From the NCBI GenBank assembly GCA_002774705.1, contig PFCN01000002.1:729-13434 (forward strand): 12,706 nucleotides of DNA, written 5' to 3'. Under the pieces are notes generated by a model. That model had not been told where the DNA came from. It did no database searches and saw only the letters and a program-made list of their open reading frames with translations. The position numbers and the translations under genes were made by a program. The DNA is from Candidatus Niyogibacteria bacterium CG10_big_fil_rev_8_21_14_0_10_42_19 (GTDB lineage Bacteria; Patescibacteriota; Minisyncoccia; 1-14-0-10-42-19). This document shows positions 6,639-12,706 of the stretch, piece by piece (position 1 is the first letter of the stretch; every line of letters begins with the position of its first letter).

Positions 6639-7127
6639 TTATAAGATATCTATAATTGAGTATTCGACGTGGCCCTTTGGGGTGCTCACATTTATCTTAT
6701 CACCCTTTTTCCTGCCCAGGAATGCCTGGCCTAATGGCGACTGATTTGAGATCTTACTTTCCATCGGGTTTGCTTCTTCCGAGCCCACAATGGTAAAACG
6801 CTGTTCTGATTCATGGTTTTTTACGATTATCGTGGACCCGAGATCAACCAGAGGCGAAACTTTATGAGTGATCAAAACCGCGCGCGACAAGATCGCTTCA
6901 AGTTCGACTACCCTGGCTTCGGTCGACTCCTGAGTGGACTTTGCCTCATGATATTCGGAATTTTCGGATAAGTCCCCAAGGCTTCTGGCGTATTCCAGAC
7001 TAGCCGCGATTTCGCGCCTTTTTACGGTCTTTAAGTGTTTCAACTCGCCCTTAAGACGCTCAAATCCTTCTTTAGAAAGATACTCTTGATCGTTTTCGTT
7101 TTTAGAATGAATCGCGGTCATAATCAA
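6639..7127 (-). CDS. greA: Transcription elongation factor GreA
   Basis: 162 aa. GreA enters the secondary channel of RNA polymerase and stimulates cleavage of backtracked transcripts. The N-terminal coiled coil (about 15-85) bears the tip motif GDLSENSEY (51-59), with the acidic residues Asp52 and Glu55 that act at the polymerase active site. The C-terminal FKBP-like domain shows FTIVGSEEANP (111-121) and ISNQSPLGQAFLGRKKGD (126-143). Start chosen as TTG at 7127: AGAGG at 7136-7140 is 8 nt upstream, while the ATG at 7121 is 14 nt away. Either start leaves the domains whole. It heads a two-gene operon with lysS, a pairing also found in some Firmicutes. Confidence 0.95.
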   Translation of the reverse strand: MIMTAIHSKNENDQEYLSKEGFERLKGELKHLKTVKRREIAASLEYARSLGDLSENSEYHEAKSTQESTEARVVELEAILSRAVLITHKVSPLVDLGSTIIVKNHESEQRFTIVGSEEANPMESKISNQSPLGQAFLGRKKGDKINVSTPKGHVEYSIIDIL

Positions 7128-7141
7128 TAATAAAACCTCTG

Positions 7142-7174
7142 ACCCGGGAATGATGGGCGTAAATCCCGACGGGT
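7142..7174 (-). promoter_or_regulatory. Hairpin in the greA leader, just before the ribosome site
   Basis: On the minus strand ACCC (7174-7171) pairs with GGGT (7145-7142), and GGGA (7167-7164) with TCCC (7149-7146), giving eight GC-rich pairs with a 3-nt bulge and a 14-nt loop. The AGAGG ribosome site begins 1 nt after the stem. Seen by base pairing only; a role in translation control is speculative. Confidence 0.4.
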
Positions 7175-7193
7175 AGCGGCGAATAATTGTTTT

Positions 7194-7221
7194 AGTATAA
7201 ATAAAGCGGGAACACTGTCAA
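7194..7221 (-). promoter_or_regulatory. Near-consensus sigma70-type promoter of greA-lysS
   Basis: Minus-strand TTGACA (7221-7216, perfect -35) and TATACT (7199-7194, 5 of 6) are separated by 16 nt. Start is expected near 7187, giving a leader of about 60 nt. This is the best promoter match in the window and shows that greA-lysS is transcribed separately from mrdA. Confidence 0.8.
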
Positions 7222-7291
7222 CTGGCGCGAGACTTTAATAATGTGGAAAACTTTTTATAAAATAACCGGATCATTGAGCGGTAGAGTTGGA

Positions 7292-7330
7292 AAATTGCTT
7301 AATCACCAAATTACTTAATCGCTAAATTAC
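7292..7330. repeat. Short tandem repeat, 16-nt unit, about 2.4 copies
   Basis: AAATTGCTTAATCACC (7292-7307), AAATTACTTAATCGCT (7308-7323) and a partial AAATTAC (7324-7330). The last copy contains the mrdA stop codon. The unit is AT-rich and shows no clear hairpin. No function is assigned. Confidence 0.65.
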
Positions 7331-9141
7331 AAACCTACCATTTCCGGTCTGTTCGCGATCGTCCACTCAACGAACTGTCTGGACGCAAAAGGCGCTCCGA
7401 TAAGATTATGAATATCTCCAGATTCAAGGACAACAGCAACCGCGATGGTCGGATTCTCATAAGGCAAAAAACCAATGAACCATGAATTAACTCTTCCGTC
7501 GCCTATCTCGGCTGTCCCGGTTTTACCGGCAACTTTTACTTTCAGTCCGGATAAAGCTTGGGCCGTACCCTCGGCTACGGCCATCCGAAGTCCTTCTTTT
7601 ACGACATTAAAATATTCCGCGTCTATATCAATCTCGTTTTCTATATATGATCTGCTACCATCAATGATATTCAATTTTAAAATTTTTCCGTCAGCCGCGA
7701 TTGCCGCGATGACTCTTGCCATTTGTATCGGCGTAACCTGCGTCGCGCCCTGACCTATGCTGAAATTGTACGTATCTCCGATCCTCCAAATGGGATCGTT
7801 CTTAACATTTTCTTTTTTCCACTCCGGGCTCGGTATGAACCCCGAAGCTTCAGAAAGCCCGACCCCCGTCACCCTGCCCAAGCCAAACGCTTCTTCATAC
7901 ATTCGTATGCGATCAGCCCCAAGCCCGGGCTGATCTTGGAATCCTCCGCCTATTTCATAAAAAAATACGTTTGAAGAAACGGCGAGCGCTCTTCTCAAGT
8001 CCACCCAGCCGTGCGCTTTCCAGTCGGGAAAAACGCTTGCCTGACCCGGAAAGTAAGGATTGGGCAAAGATATGCTCCCCGCGCTGAATATCTGTTTCTC
8101 GGGTTTTATAACCCCTTCGTTTAAAGCGGCAAGCGCGATAAGAGGTTTGATGACCGAGCCGGGAGAATAAAGACCTTCAAGGGCTCTGAAGAAAAAGGGA
8201 TTTTTTTTGTCGTTCAATATTTTTGAAAATTCCTCGCTGGAAATTCCTTTTGAAAAATCATTGGAATTTAGTTCCGGAAAACTGGTCATAGCAAGAACGT
8301 CTCCGGTTTTTACATCAAGTACGACTCCCGCTCCCCCTCTGAATCCTTTATCATTCACCACGCCCGAAATGGAATTGTATAAAACGGACTGCATCCCCGA
8401 ATCTATCGTCAATTGCAAAGGCGCTCCCGGCTCCGGATCTTTTTTCTTGCTCTCGGAAACAATTTTTCCTTTGGAATTTACTTCCGCGATATGAGCCCCC
8501 AGTATCCCCGAAAGTTTTTTTTCAAACTTTTGCTCAAGTCCGGTTTTTCCGATCTTTATTCTAGGATAAAGCCGGATTTTTGATCCTTCTTCGAGTTCGT
8601 ATTCCAAATATGATTGGTCTTCGGGATATCCGACATAACCCAAAAGATGGGCAAATCCTCCCAAACTCGTATAGCGCCTTACCGGAACGGGCTCTATTCT
8701 CAAAGGAAGATCGGGCATGTCTTTAAGCAAAGCTTCCGCCTCCTCCCAGCGCACATTGTCGGCAACAACCGCTTCGTTATCCCCATCCGGATTAATAACT
8801 ACCTGAAAAGTCGGTTCATTCCACGCAAGCTCAACGCCATTACGATCCAAAATAAGCCCTCGCTCGGGAATAAGAGAGCGCAATTCAAGGCGGTTAAGAT
8901 AGGCGCGCTCTCTGAAATGTCCGGCCTTTACGACTTGGAGATTGAATAGTTGAGAAATAAAAATTACCGCGAGTATGAAATACGCGGCATAAACGGTAAA
9001 AGCAACTCTCCCCGATAACAAAACTTCAAGGTGCCCCTCCATGCTTTCAACATCAAACTCGGGTATATTCCTTGAGTCTAAAAATATCTCATCGGGGGAT
9101 ATTTCTTTATTTTTATATTTTTTACGATGACGCGGGAACAT
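7327..9141 (-). CDS. mrdA: Penicillin-binding protein 2 (elongation-type transpeptidase)
   Basis: A 604-aa class B PBP that crosslinks peptidoglycan during side-wall growth, normally with RodA and MreC. It has a 45-aa cytoplasmic tail, one membrane helix (about 46-67), a PBP dimer domain beginning with RGLILDRNG (94-102), and a transpeptidase domain with S329-V-I-K332, S389-S-N391 and K540-T-G542. The blocks YNFSIGQGATQVTPIQMA (458-475) and GLEQKFEKKL (201-210) are typical of PBP2/MrdA and separate it from the FtsI-like protein encoded at 1530-3266. It lies 70 nt after mraY. No rodA or mreBCD is in view. The ATG has no Shine-Dalgarno, and a TATAAT lies only 2 nt before it, too close for normal use. 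Met34 is an alternative start that would remove most of the cytoplasmic tail. Confidence 0.92.
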   Translation of the reverse strand: MFPRHRKKYKNKEISPDEIFLDSRNIPEFDVESMEGHLEVLLSGRVAFTVYAAYFILAVIFISQLFNLQVVKAGHFRERAYLNRLELRSLIPERGLILDRNGVELAWNEPTFQVVINPDGDNEAVVADNVRWEEAEALLKDMPDLPLRIEPVPVRRYTSLGGFAHLLGYVGYPEDQSYLEYELEEGSKIRLYPRIKIGKTGLEQKFEKKLSGILGAHIAEVNSKGKIVSESKKKDPEPGAPLQLTIDSGMQSVLYNSISGVVNDKGFRGGAGVVLDVKTGDVLAMTSFPELNSNDFSKGISSEEFSKILNDKKNPFFFRALEGLYSPGSVIKPLIALAALNEGVIKPEKQIFSAGSISLPNPYFPGQASVFPDWKAHGWVDLRRALAVSSNVFFYEIGGGFQDQPGLGADRIRMYEEAFGLGRVTGVGLSEASGFIPSPEWKKENVKNDPIWRIGDTYNFSIGQGATQVTPIQMARVIAAIAADGKILKLNIIDGSRSYIENEIDIDAEYFNVVKEGLRMAVAEGTAQALSGLKVKVAGKTGTAEIGDGRVNSWFIGFLPYENPTIAVAVVLESGDIHNLIGAPFASRQFVEWTIANRPEMVGL

Positions 9142-9211
9142 AAATTATAAATTAAGCGGAAGCGGGCGCCGGAGAGCATGGAATACTTTTTGAACGGAAA
9201 AATATAATAAC

Positions 9212-10273
9212 TTAAACGCGTCCGATCAGGACGATAACCATGCCGACTATCGCGGACACGATCCCGATAATCCAAAAACGCATGGTTATTTTATAATGCG
9301 GCCAGCCACGCGCCTCAAAATAATGATGAATGGGCGCTACCAAAAAAAGCTTTCTGCCGAAAAATCTTTTCCAAAAAAGCTGTAAGGCCGACGAAAGAGC
9401 GGTAACCGCGATAGGAAGAGCTATTATAGGAAGCATGATCGCGGCATCGGTAAGAAAAGCAATAACGGCAAGCGCGGTCGTCAATCCCATAATACCCGTC
9501 TCCCCCATAAAAAATCTAGCCGGCGGTATATTGAACCACAAGAAAGCAAGGAGCGCTCCGATGACTACTCCGCAAAAAGCGGCCAAATCGATCTGATCCT
9601 GGAAAAAAGCTATCCCCGCGTAAGCCGAAAAAGCGGAGGCCAGGGTGCCCGCGGCAAGACCGTCAAGCCCATCGATTACCCCTCCCGAAAAAGTTGCCAC
9701 GACTACAAGAACAAAAAAAAGCGGGAAAAGAATTCCTATATCGATGCTTCCCACGAATGGAATGAATATGGAGGTCTTCTCAAGTTTAATATAGAACCAA
9801 AAAGCCCCCACAAGGGCTATAACAACGATTAAAAGAAGTCTTCTGGTAAAACGCACGCCTCCGGCGATATATTTTCCTTTACCGTAAATCTGAAAAATAT
9901 CGTCAAAAAATCCCACGATGGACGCGGCCACGAGCGTAAAAAGAGGAAGCCACGTCTGCTCCCGGCTTAAAAAATCGAGCTTATCAAAAATAAAAGACCT
10001 TGGGAAAATAAAACTCAACATCCATAAGAGAGAACTTACGAGAAGAACTACCCCCCATATCAAAATACCCCCCATTCTCGGAACGGTCCGTTCCTCGGTC
10101 CCGCGGATACTTTCAAGAACCGTGGTCTTTTCGCCGTCAGGCGTAAATTTACGGACCTCCTTTCGCCACATCTTATACTTATATAAATAATGCGTAAGAA
10201 GAGGAGTAAAAAATACTCCTATAAAAAAGGAAGCGGCGGAAAGACCAAAAACTTTTAATACATTAAGTATCAT
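9212..10273 (-). CDS. mraY: Phospho-MurNAc-pentapeptide transferase MraY (divergent)
   Basis: A 353-aa polytopic membrane enzyme that moves phospho-MurNAc-pentapeptide from UDP to undecaprenyl phosphate, making lipid I. About ten hydrophobic segments fit the family. Supporting motifs: TVPRMGGI (63-70, family TPTMGG), FFDD (122-125, catalytic Asp pair), IDGLDGLAAG (200-209), PIHHYFEARGW (314-324) and MRFWIIG (331-337). Three usual residues differ. The metal-binding Asp of the MGD motif is Glu (M256-G-E258). The NxxN before the DGLDGL motif is absent (FSGGV). The HHH cluster reads His-His-Tyr (316-318). The frame is intact, so it is probably functional and lineage-adapted. WecA/TagO-like transferases are the alternative, but the HHxxE-RGW-RFWII block and neighbouring dacA and mrdA favour MraY. 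It starts 6 nt after dacA. Confidence 0.88.
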   Translation of the reverse strand: MILNVLKVFGLSAASFFIGVFFTPLLTHYLYKYKMWRKEVRKFTPDGEKTTVLESIRGTEERTVPRMGGILIWGVVLLVSSLLWMLSFIFPRSFIFDKLDFLSREQTWLPLFTLVAASIVGFFDDIFQIYGKGKYIAGGVRFTRRLLLIVVIALVGAFWFYIKLEKTSIFIPFVGSIDIGILFPLFFVLVVVATFSGGVIDGLDGLAAGTLASAFSAYAGIAFFQDQIDLAAFCGVVIGALLAFLWFNIPPARFFMGETGIMGLTTALAVIAFLTDAAIMLPIIALPIAVTALSSALQLFWKRFFGRKLFLVAPIHHYFEARGWPHYKITMRFWIIGIVSAIVGMVIVLIGRV

Positions 10274-10279
10274 GCTTTT

Positions 10280-11242
10280 TTATTGATAGTATTGCTTCGT
10301 CGCAAGATAAAGCTTATGAACGTCGTTAAATCTTCCCGCAAGAGAAGACCCCAATACCACTATAATAACAGGTTTTTGAAAACCAACATCGGATACAATC
10401 ACAAGATTTCCTCCGGCAAGATTGGAAAAACCGGTCTTTGACGCGATAAGCCCGGGCATGGCGCCGGCCAGCAGATTCGTATTTTTATAACTTCGGGTTC
10501 TGCCGGATAAAGACGCTACCTCTATCTCTTCGGACACCGTTATTCTGACCAAATCCGGATAATGACTCATGATATAAGCGGTAAGCTTTGCCACGTCCCA
10601 TGCCGTTCCATAGGCGCCCGACTCGGTTTCCGAAATATCAAGCCCCGACTCACTCATAAAAAAAGTATTCTCAAGACCAAGCAGGCCAGACCTCCTATTC
10701 ATCTCTTCCAAAAATACGGAACGCGGATCCTCGCCACGCGCCTCTCCTTGGGATGATAAATGGTCCGATAAAAAGTATCTTCCGACAGATGAAGCTAAAG
10801 CATGCGCCGCATCGTTTGAGGAATTCAAAAGCATAATATCCGATAAATCATCGGCTAAAAATTCCTCTCCAGCCAAAAATCCCGAATCGCCTTCTACCTC
10901 AATATCATCAAGGGCGATACGAACAGGAAAAGAGATTGAATCTTGTTTACCGATTAATTCACGATACGACAAAGCGGTCATTAATTTTGTAATGCTCGCG
11001 AGCGGGCGCTTGATCCCGGGGTCTTTCTGGTAAATGCGCCTCATGCTCGGGTATTCGACAACAATGGCAGAGACCGCCTCAATTTCAACTTCCGGAAAAA
11101 TCGTCTCGCCGGCCTCCTCTTGAATAAAGGCGGATGTTTTTGAAACGTAATTTGAAGGAGCTATGATCCGGACAGAGGCGCCTATCAAAAGAGTGATCCC
11201 CAGCGTGATAAAGACGGGCCTCATATTATTGTTCGTCTTCAT
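10280..11242 (-). CDS. dacA: D-alanyl-D-alanine carboxypeptidase (DacA/PBP7-like, S11 family)
   Basis: A 320-aa exported serine peptidase that removes the terminal D-Ala of peptidoglycan pentapeptides and so limits crosslinking. A hydrophobic stretch at about residues 9-28 should act as signal peptide or anchor. Active-site motifs: S83-I-T-K86, S141-S-N143 and K269-T-G271, with SESGLD (197-202) and the GLIASKTGFSNLAGG block (264-278). It ends about 50 residues after KTG, so the C-terminal beta domain and amphipathic anchor of PBP5 are missing. It therefore resembles PBP7/PbpG or short Gram-positive DacB forms. ATG at 11242 overlaps the scpB end by 17 nt; ATG at 11224 (residue 7) is equally plausible. 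scpAB beside a carboxypeptidase gene also occurs in Bacillus (scpA-scpB...dacB). Confidence 0.9.
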   Translation of the reverse strand: MKTNNNMRPVFITLGITLLIGASVRIIAPSNYVSKTSAFIQEEAGETIFPEVEIEAVSAIVVEYPSMRRIYQKDPGIKRPLASITKLMTALSYRELIGKQDSISFPVRIALDDIEVEGDSGFLAGEEFLADDLSDIMLLNSSNDAAHALASSVGRYFLSDHLSSQGEARGEDPRSVFLEEMNRRSGLLGLENTFFMSESGLDISETESGAYGTAWDVAKLTAYIMSHYPDLVRITVSEEIEVASLSGRTRSYKNTNLLAGAMPGLIASKTGFSNLAGGNLVIVSDVGFQKPVIIVVLGSSLAGRFNDVHKLYLATKQYYQ

Positions 11243-11771
11243 TAATAAATCTGCTTAAAAAATCTTCCGTTCTTTCTTTAAATTCGGTCCATTGCGGAAG
11301 ATCCTCAATCTTGGTGATACCCAGCATCTTGTACAGATCGGATGACGGACGATAAATAAATATCCTCGCGTCCTGCGGATTTAAATTTCTCTCCACAAGT
11401 CCGCGCATCATAAGGTTTCTTAAAATAAAAGAAGAGTTGACCCCACGAATATAATCGATTTCCATTCTTGAAACCGGACCCTTATATACAACAATCGCCA
11501 AAGTTTCCAAAGATGCCTTGGTAAGCTCGCTCGATATCTCTTCTTTAATCACCTTCTCTACCGTCCCGGCGTTTTCCGGAGCGCTTACCAATCCCACGAC
11601 GTCCTCTTTGAGAAGAAGGCATATCCCGCGTCCCTTAAGATCGTTTTCAAGCTCTCCCAGCGCTTCTTTTACCTCATTTTCGGGTTTTCCGGTAATATGC
11701 GAAAGGCGCGCTATCGTTACCGATTCGCCAAGCACAAACAATAAAGATTCCAGGACGGATGAAAGTTTCAT
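11226..11771 (-). CDS. scpB: Segregation and condensation protein B
   Basis: 181 aa. ScpB dimerises through tandem winged-helix domains and joins ScpA and the Smc ATPase in the condensin complex that compacts and separates chromosomes. Diagnostic blocks: SVLESLLFVLGESVTIARL (5-23), then SLETLAIVVYKGPVSRMEID (92-111), IRGVNSSFILRNLMMRGLVE (113-132), and the C-terminal YKMLGITKIEDLPQ. Length is normal. It starts 3 nt after scpA and overlaps dacA at its end, so it is translated from one message with both. The Smc partner is not in this window. Confidence 0.95.
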   Translation of the reverse strand: MKLSSVLESLLFVLGESVTIARLSHITGKPENEVKEALGELENDLKGRGICLLLKEDVVGLVSAPENAGTVEKVIKEEISSELTKASLETLAIVVYKGPVSRMEIDYIRGVNSSFILRNLMMRGLVERNLNPQDARIFIYRPSSDLYKMLGITKIEDLPQWTEFKERTEDFLSRFINEDEQ

Positions 11772-11774
11772 TTT

Positions 11775-12503
11775 TTATTTTATTAACTCCGAAGCTTCAG
11801 GGCTTTTCGGAAGACTTGTTATTTCGATATCTCCGAAAATATTTTTTTGATTAACCAACACCAGCCCCTGCTTCAACAACTCAAGCACCGCGAGAAAACT
11901 TATTATCAAGTCTTCTTTGTTGCCTTTAGTAATCTTATGAAAATACCCGGAATGGTCCGCGGTAATGCGGCTGACAAGGTCCATCATTCTTTCCTCAATC
12001 GATATCGCTTTTAAAATAACCTTTTCGGGTAGAGATTCTATTTTCGGAATCTTGTCTAAGACCTGGTGCATACTGCGGATTACGTCCTTTATTTTAAACT
12101 TTTCCGGAGGGTAAAATCCTGAAGAAAATCCGGCAAGATAATGCCGAGAGTACATAAAATTACGATTTGACGCAAGCCGATCGATGTTCTTGGAAAGAAT
12201 TCTAAATGTCTTAAGAAGATTAAGGCGATGTTCAAGGTCCTGAATGCTTTCTTCCTCCTCGTCCGACAGGTCAAGAGTCGGGATAAGCGACCTTGATTTG
12301 ATAAGCATCAGGGTTGCGGCGACCACTAAAAAATTCGCAACTTCTATCTTCGGAAAATTTTCAAGCGACCTTATATAAGAAAAATACTGATCGGCGATTT
12401 GAGACAAAGATATTTCGGAAACCGAAAGTTTTCTTTCCTCAATCATATTCAGAAGAACTTCCAAGGGTCCTTCGAATTTTTCATGCTTAAACTGAAAAGG
12501 CAT
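11775..12503 (-). CDS. scpA: Segregation and condensation protein A (kleisin)
   Basis: 242 aa. ScpA is the kleisin that bridges the two Smc heads and binds ScpB. The N-terminal signature FEGPLEVLLNMIEERKLSV (10-28), followed by ISLSQIADQYFSYI (31-44) and FLVVAATLMLIKSRSLIP (58-75), is characteristic. An acidic linker DLSDEEEE follows (78-85), and the C-terminus (about 200-235) looks like the short winged helix, with LIISFLAVLELLKQGLV. The ATG at 12503 is fixed by a promoter whose -10 ends 6 nt upstream. It is the first gene of scpA-scpB-dacA-mraY. Confidence 0.95.
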   Translation of the reverse strand: MPFQFKHEKFEGPLEVLLNMIEERKLSVSEISLSQIADQYFSYIRSLENFPKIEVANFLVVAATLMLIKSRSLIPTLDLSDEEEESIQDLEHRLNLLKTFRILSKNIDRLASNRNFMYSRHYLAGFSSGFYPPEKFKIKDVIRSMHQVLDKIPKIESLPEKVILKAISIEERMMDLVSRITADHSGYFHKITKGNKEDLIISFLAVLELLKQGLVLVNQKNIFGDIEITSLPKSPEASELIK

Positions 12504-12509
12504 TATTTA

Positions 12510-12538
12510 AATATAGCCCAAAATAGGCTTAAAGTAAA
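12510..12538 (-). promoter_or_regulatory. scpA promoter, predicted leaderless
   Basis: Minus-strand TTTACT (12538-12533, 4 of 6 to TTGACA) and TATATT (12515-12510, 5 of 6) have the ideal 17-nt spacing. Only TAAATA separates the -10 from the ATG, so transcription should start at the A of ATG and the mRNA would have no leader. Confidence 0.7.
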
Positions 12539-12555
12539 GATAATTTTCCAAACAA

Positions 12556-12576
12556 TATTCCGGTTACACCGGAATA
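12556..12576. repeat. Palindrome TATTCCGG-TTACA-CCGGAATA
   Basis: Perfect 8-bp arms around a 5-nt centre, about 18 bp upstream of the scpA -35. Neither strand continues into a clean T-run, so it is a poor terminator. It may be an operator for scpA or the remains of a terminator for a gene to the right of the window. Confidence 0.5.
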
Positions 12577-12631
12577 AAAACAGGTTTAACCAAAGCAAAA
12601 AAAATCTCGAAGCTTGTAAAAATTTTATGAT

Positions 12632-12665
12632 AATGTCCTACTAGGAAGAAATAGAAATGTCCTAC
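12632..12665. repeat. Direct repeat AATGTCCTAC, two copies 24 nt apart
   Basis: Exact 10-bp copies at 12632-12641 and 12656-12665. The first is part of an 11-bp palindrome TCCTA-C-TAGGA (12636-12646). The area is non-coding and lies near the window edge. Paired repeats of this sort can be transposon end sequences or operators; the sequence beyond the edge would decide. Confidence 0.55.
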
Positions 12666-12679
12666 CTATTGTGATAAAG

Positions 12680-12706
12680 TGTTTGGTTGTTTTAATTAAC
12701 CGAACA
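12680..12706. repeat. Inverted repeat GTTTGGTT / AACCGAAC at the right edge
   Basis: Arms 12681-12688 and 12698-12705 pair with a single G-T, and T12680 pairs with A12706 at the last base of the window. The stem may extend further but is cut off. It could be a terminator or operator of a gene outside the window. Confidence 0.4.

Noticed and set aside
7242..7250. DnaA-box-like TGTGGAAAA upstream of greA
   Set aside because: A single copy with one mismatch and no neighbours; expected by chance.
9144..9149. TATAAT just before mrdA as its promoter
   Set aside because: It ends 2 nt before the ATG, so transcription would start inside the coding region unless a later start codon is used. Kept only as a remark in the mrdA entry.
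1..12706. CRISPR array, prophage or defence system
   Set aside because: No regularly spaced repeats with unique spacers, no integrase, capsid, nuclease or toxin-like genes; every sizeable gene has a housekeeping identity.

Overview
The window reads as a piece of chromosome from a small-genome bacterium, most likely Patescibacteria (Candidate Phyla Radiation), Parcubacteria-like. This rests on the divergent, trimmed Mur/MraY-type proteins, the compact spacing, the moderate-to-low GC, weak Shine-Dalgarno use and the split division/cell-wall cluster. Lineage is inference; no marker here is diagnostic. The genetic code is standard: TGA serves as a stop (mraZ), which argues against the Gracilibacteria code.

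All eleven protein genes and one partial tRNA lie on the minus strand, so gene order is best read from the right end to the left. (1) scpA-scpB-dacA-mraY (12503 to 9212) is tightly packed and is followed after 70 nt by mrdA (PBP2, 9141 to 7327). scpA has a promoter so close to its ATG that the transcript should be leaderless. (2) greA-lysS (7127 to 5175) has a near-consensus sigma70-type promoter and an intrinsic terminator. (3) mraZ-rsmH-ftsL-ftsI (4917 to 1530) is the front of a dcw cluster. It is preceded by a 257-nt spacer with repeated GTGGATA-type motifs, which are candidate MraZ operators and also match DnaA boxes, and by two nearly identical palindromes. (4) murF (1461 to 163) has its own extended -10 promoter, again predicted leaderless. 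(5) The 5' half of a tRNA-Glu(CTC) gene is cut by the left window edge. Between murF and the tRNA lies a 62-bp symmetric array of six CGAA/TTCG motifs.

Functionally the window covers lipid-linked peptidoglycan precursor synthesis (MurF, MraY), crosslinking by elongation-type and division-type transpeptidases (PBP2 and FtsI with FtsL), trimming (DacA), chromosome segregation (ScpA, ScpB), division-cluster control (MraZ, RsmH), and transcription and translation support (GreA, LysS, tRNA-Glu).

No CRISPR array, prophage, toxin system or complete insertion sequence is visible. The coding content is ordinary housekeeping. The parts that deserve attention are non-coding: the CGAA/TTCG array by tRNA-Glu, the mraZ upstream region, the leaderless promoters, and a repeat at the right edge. 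There are also lineage-type protein deviations: MurF without its N-terminal domain, and MraY with changed active-site residues.
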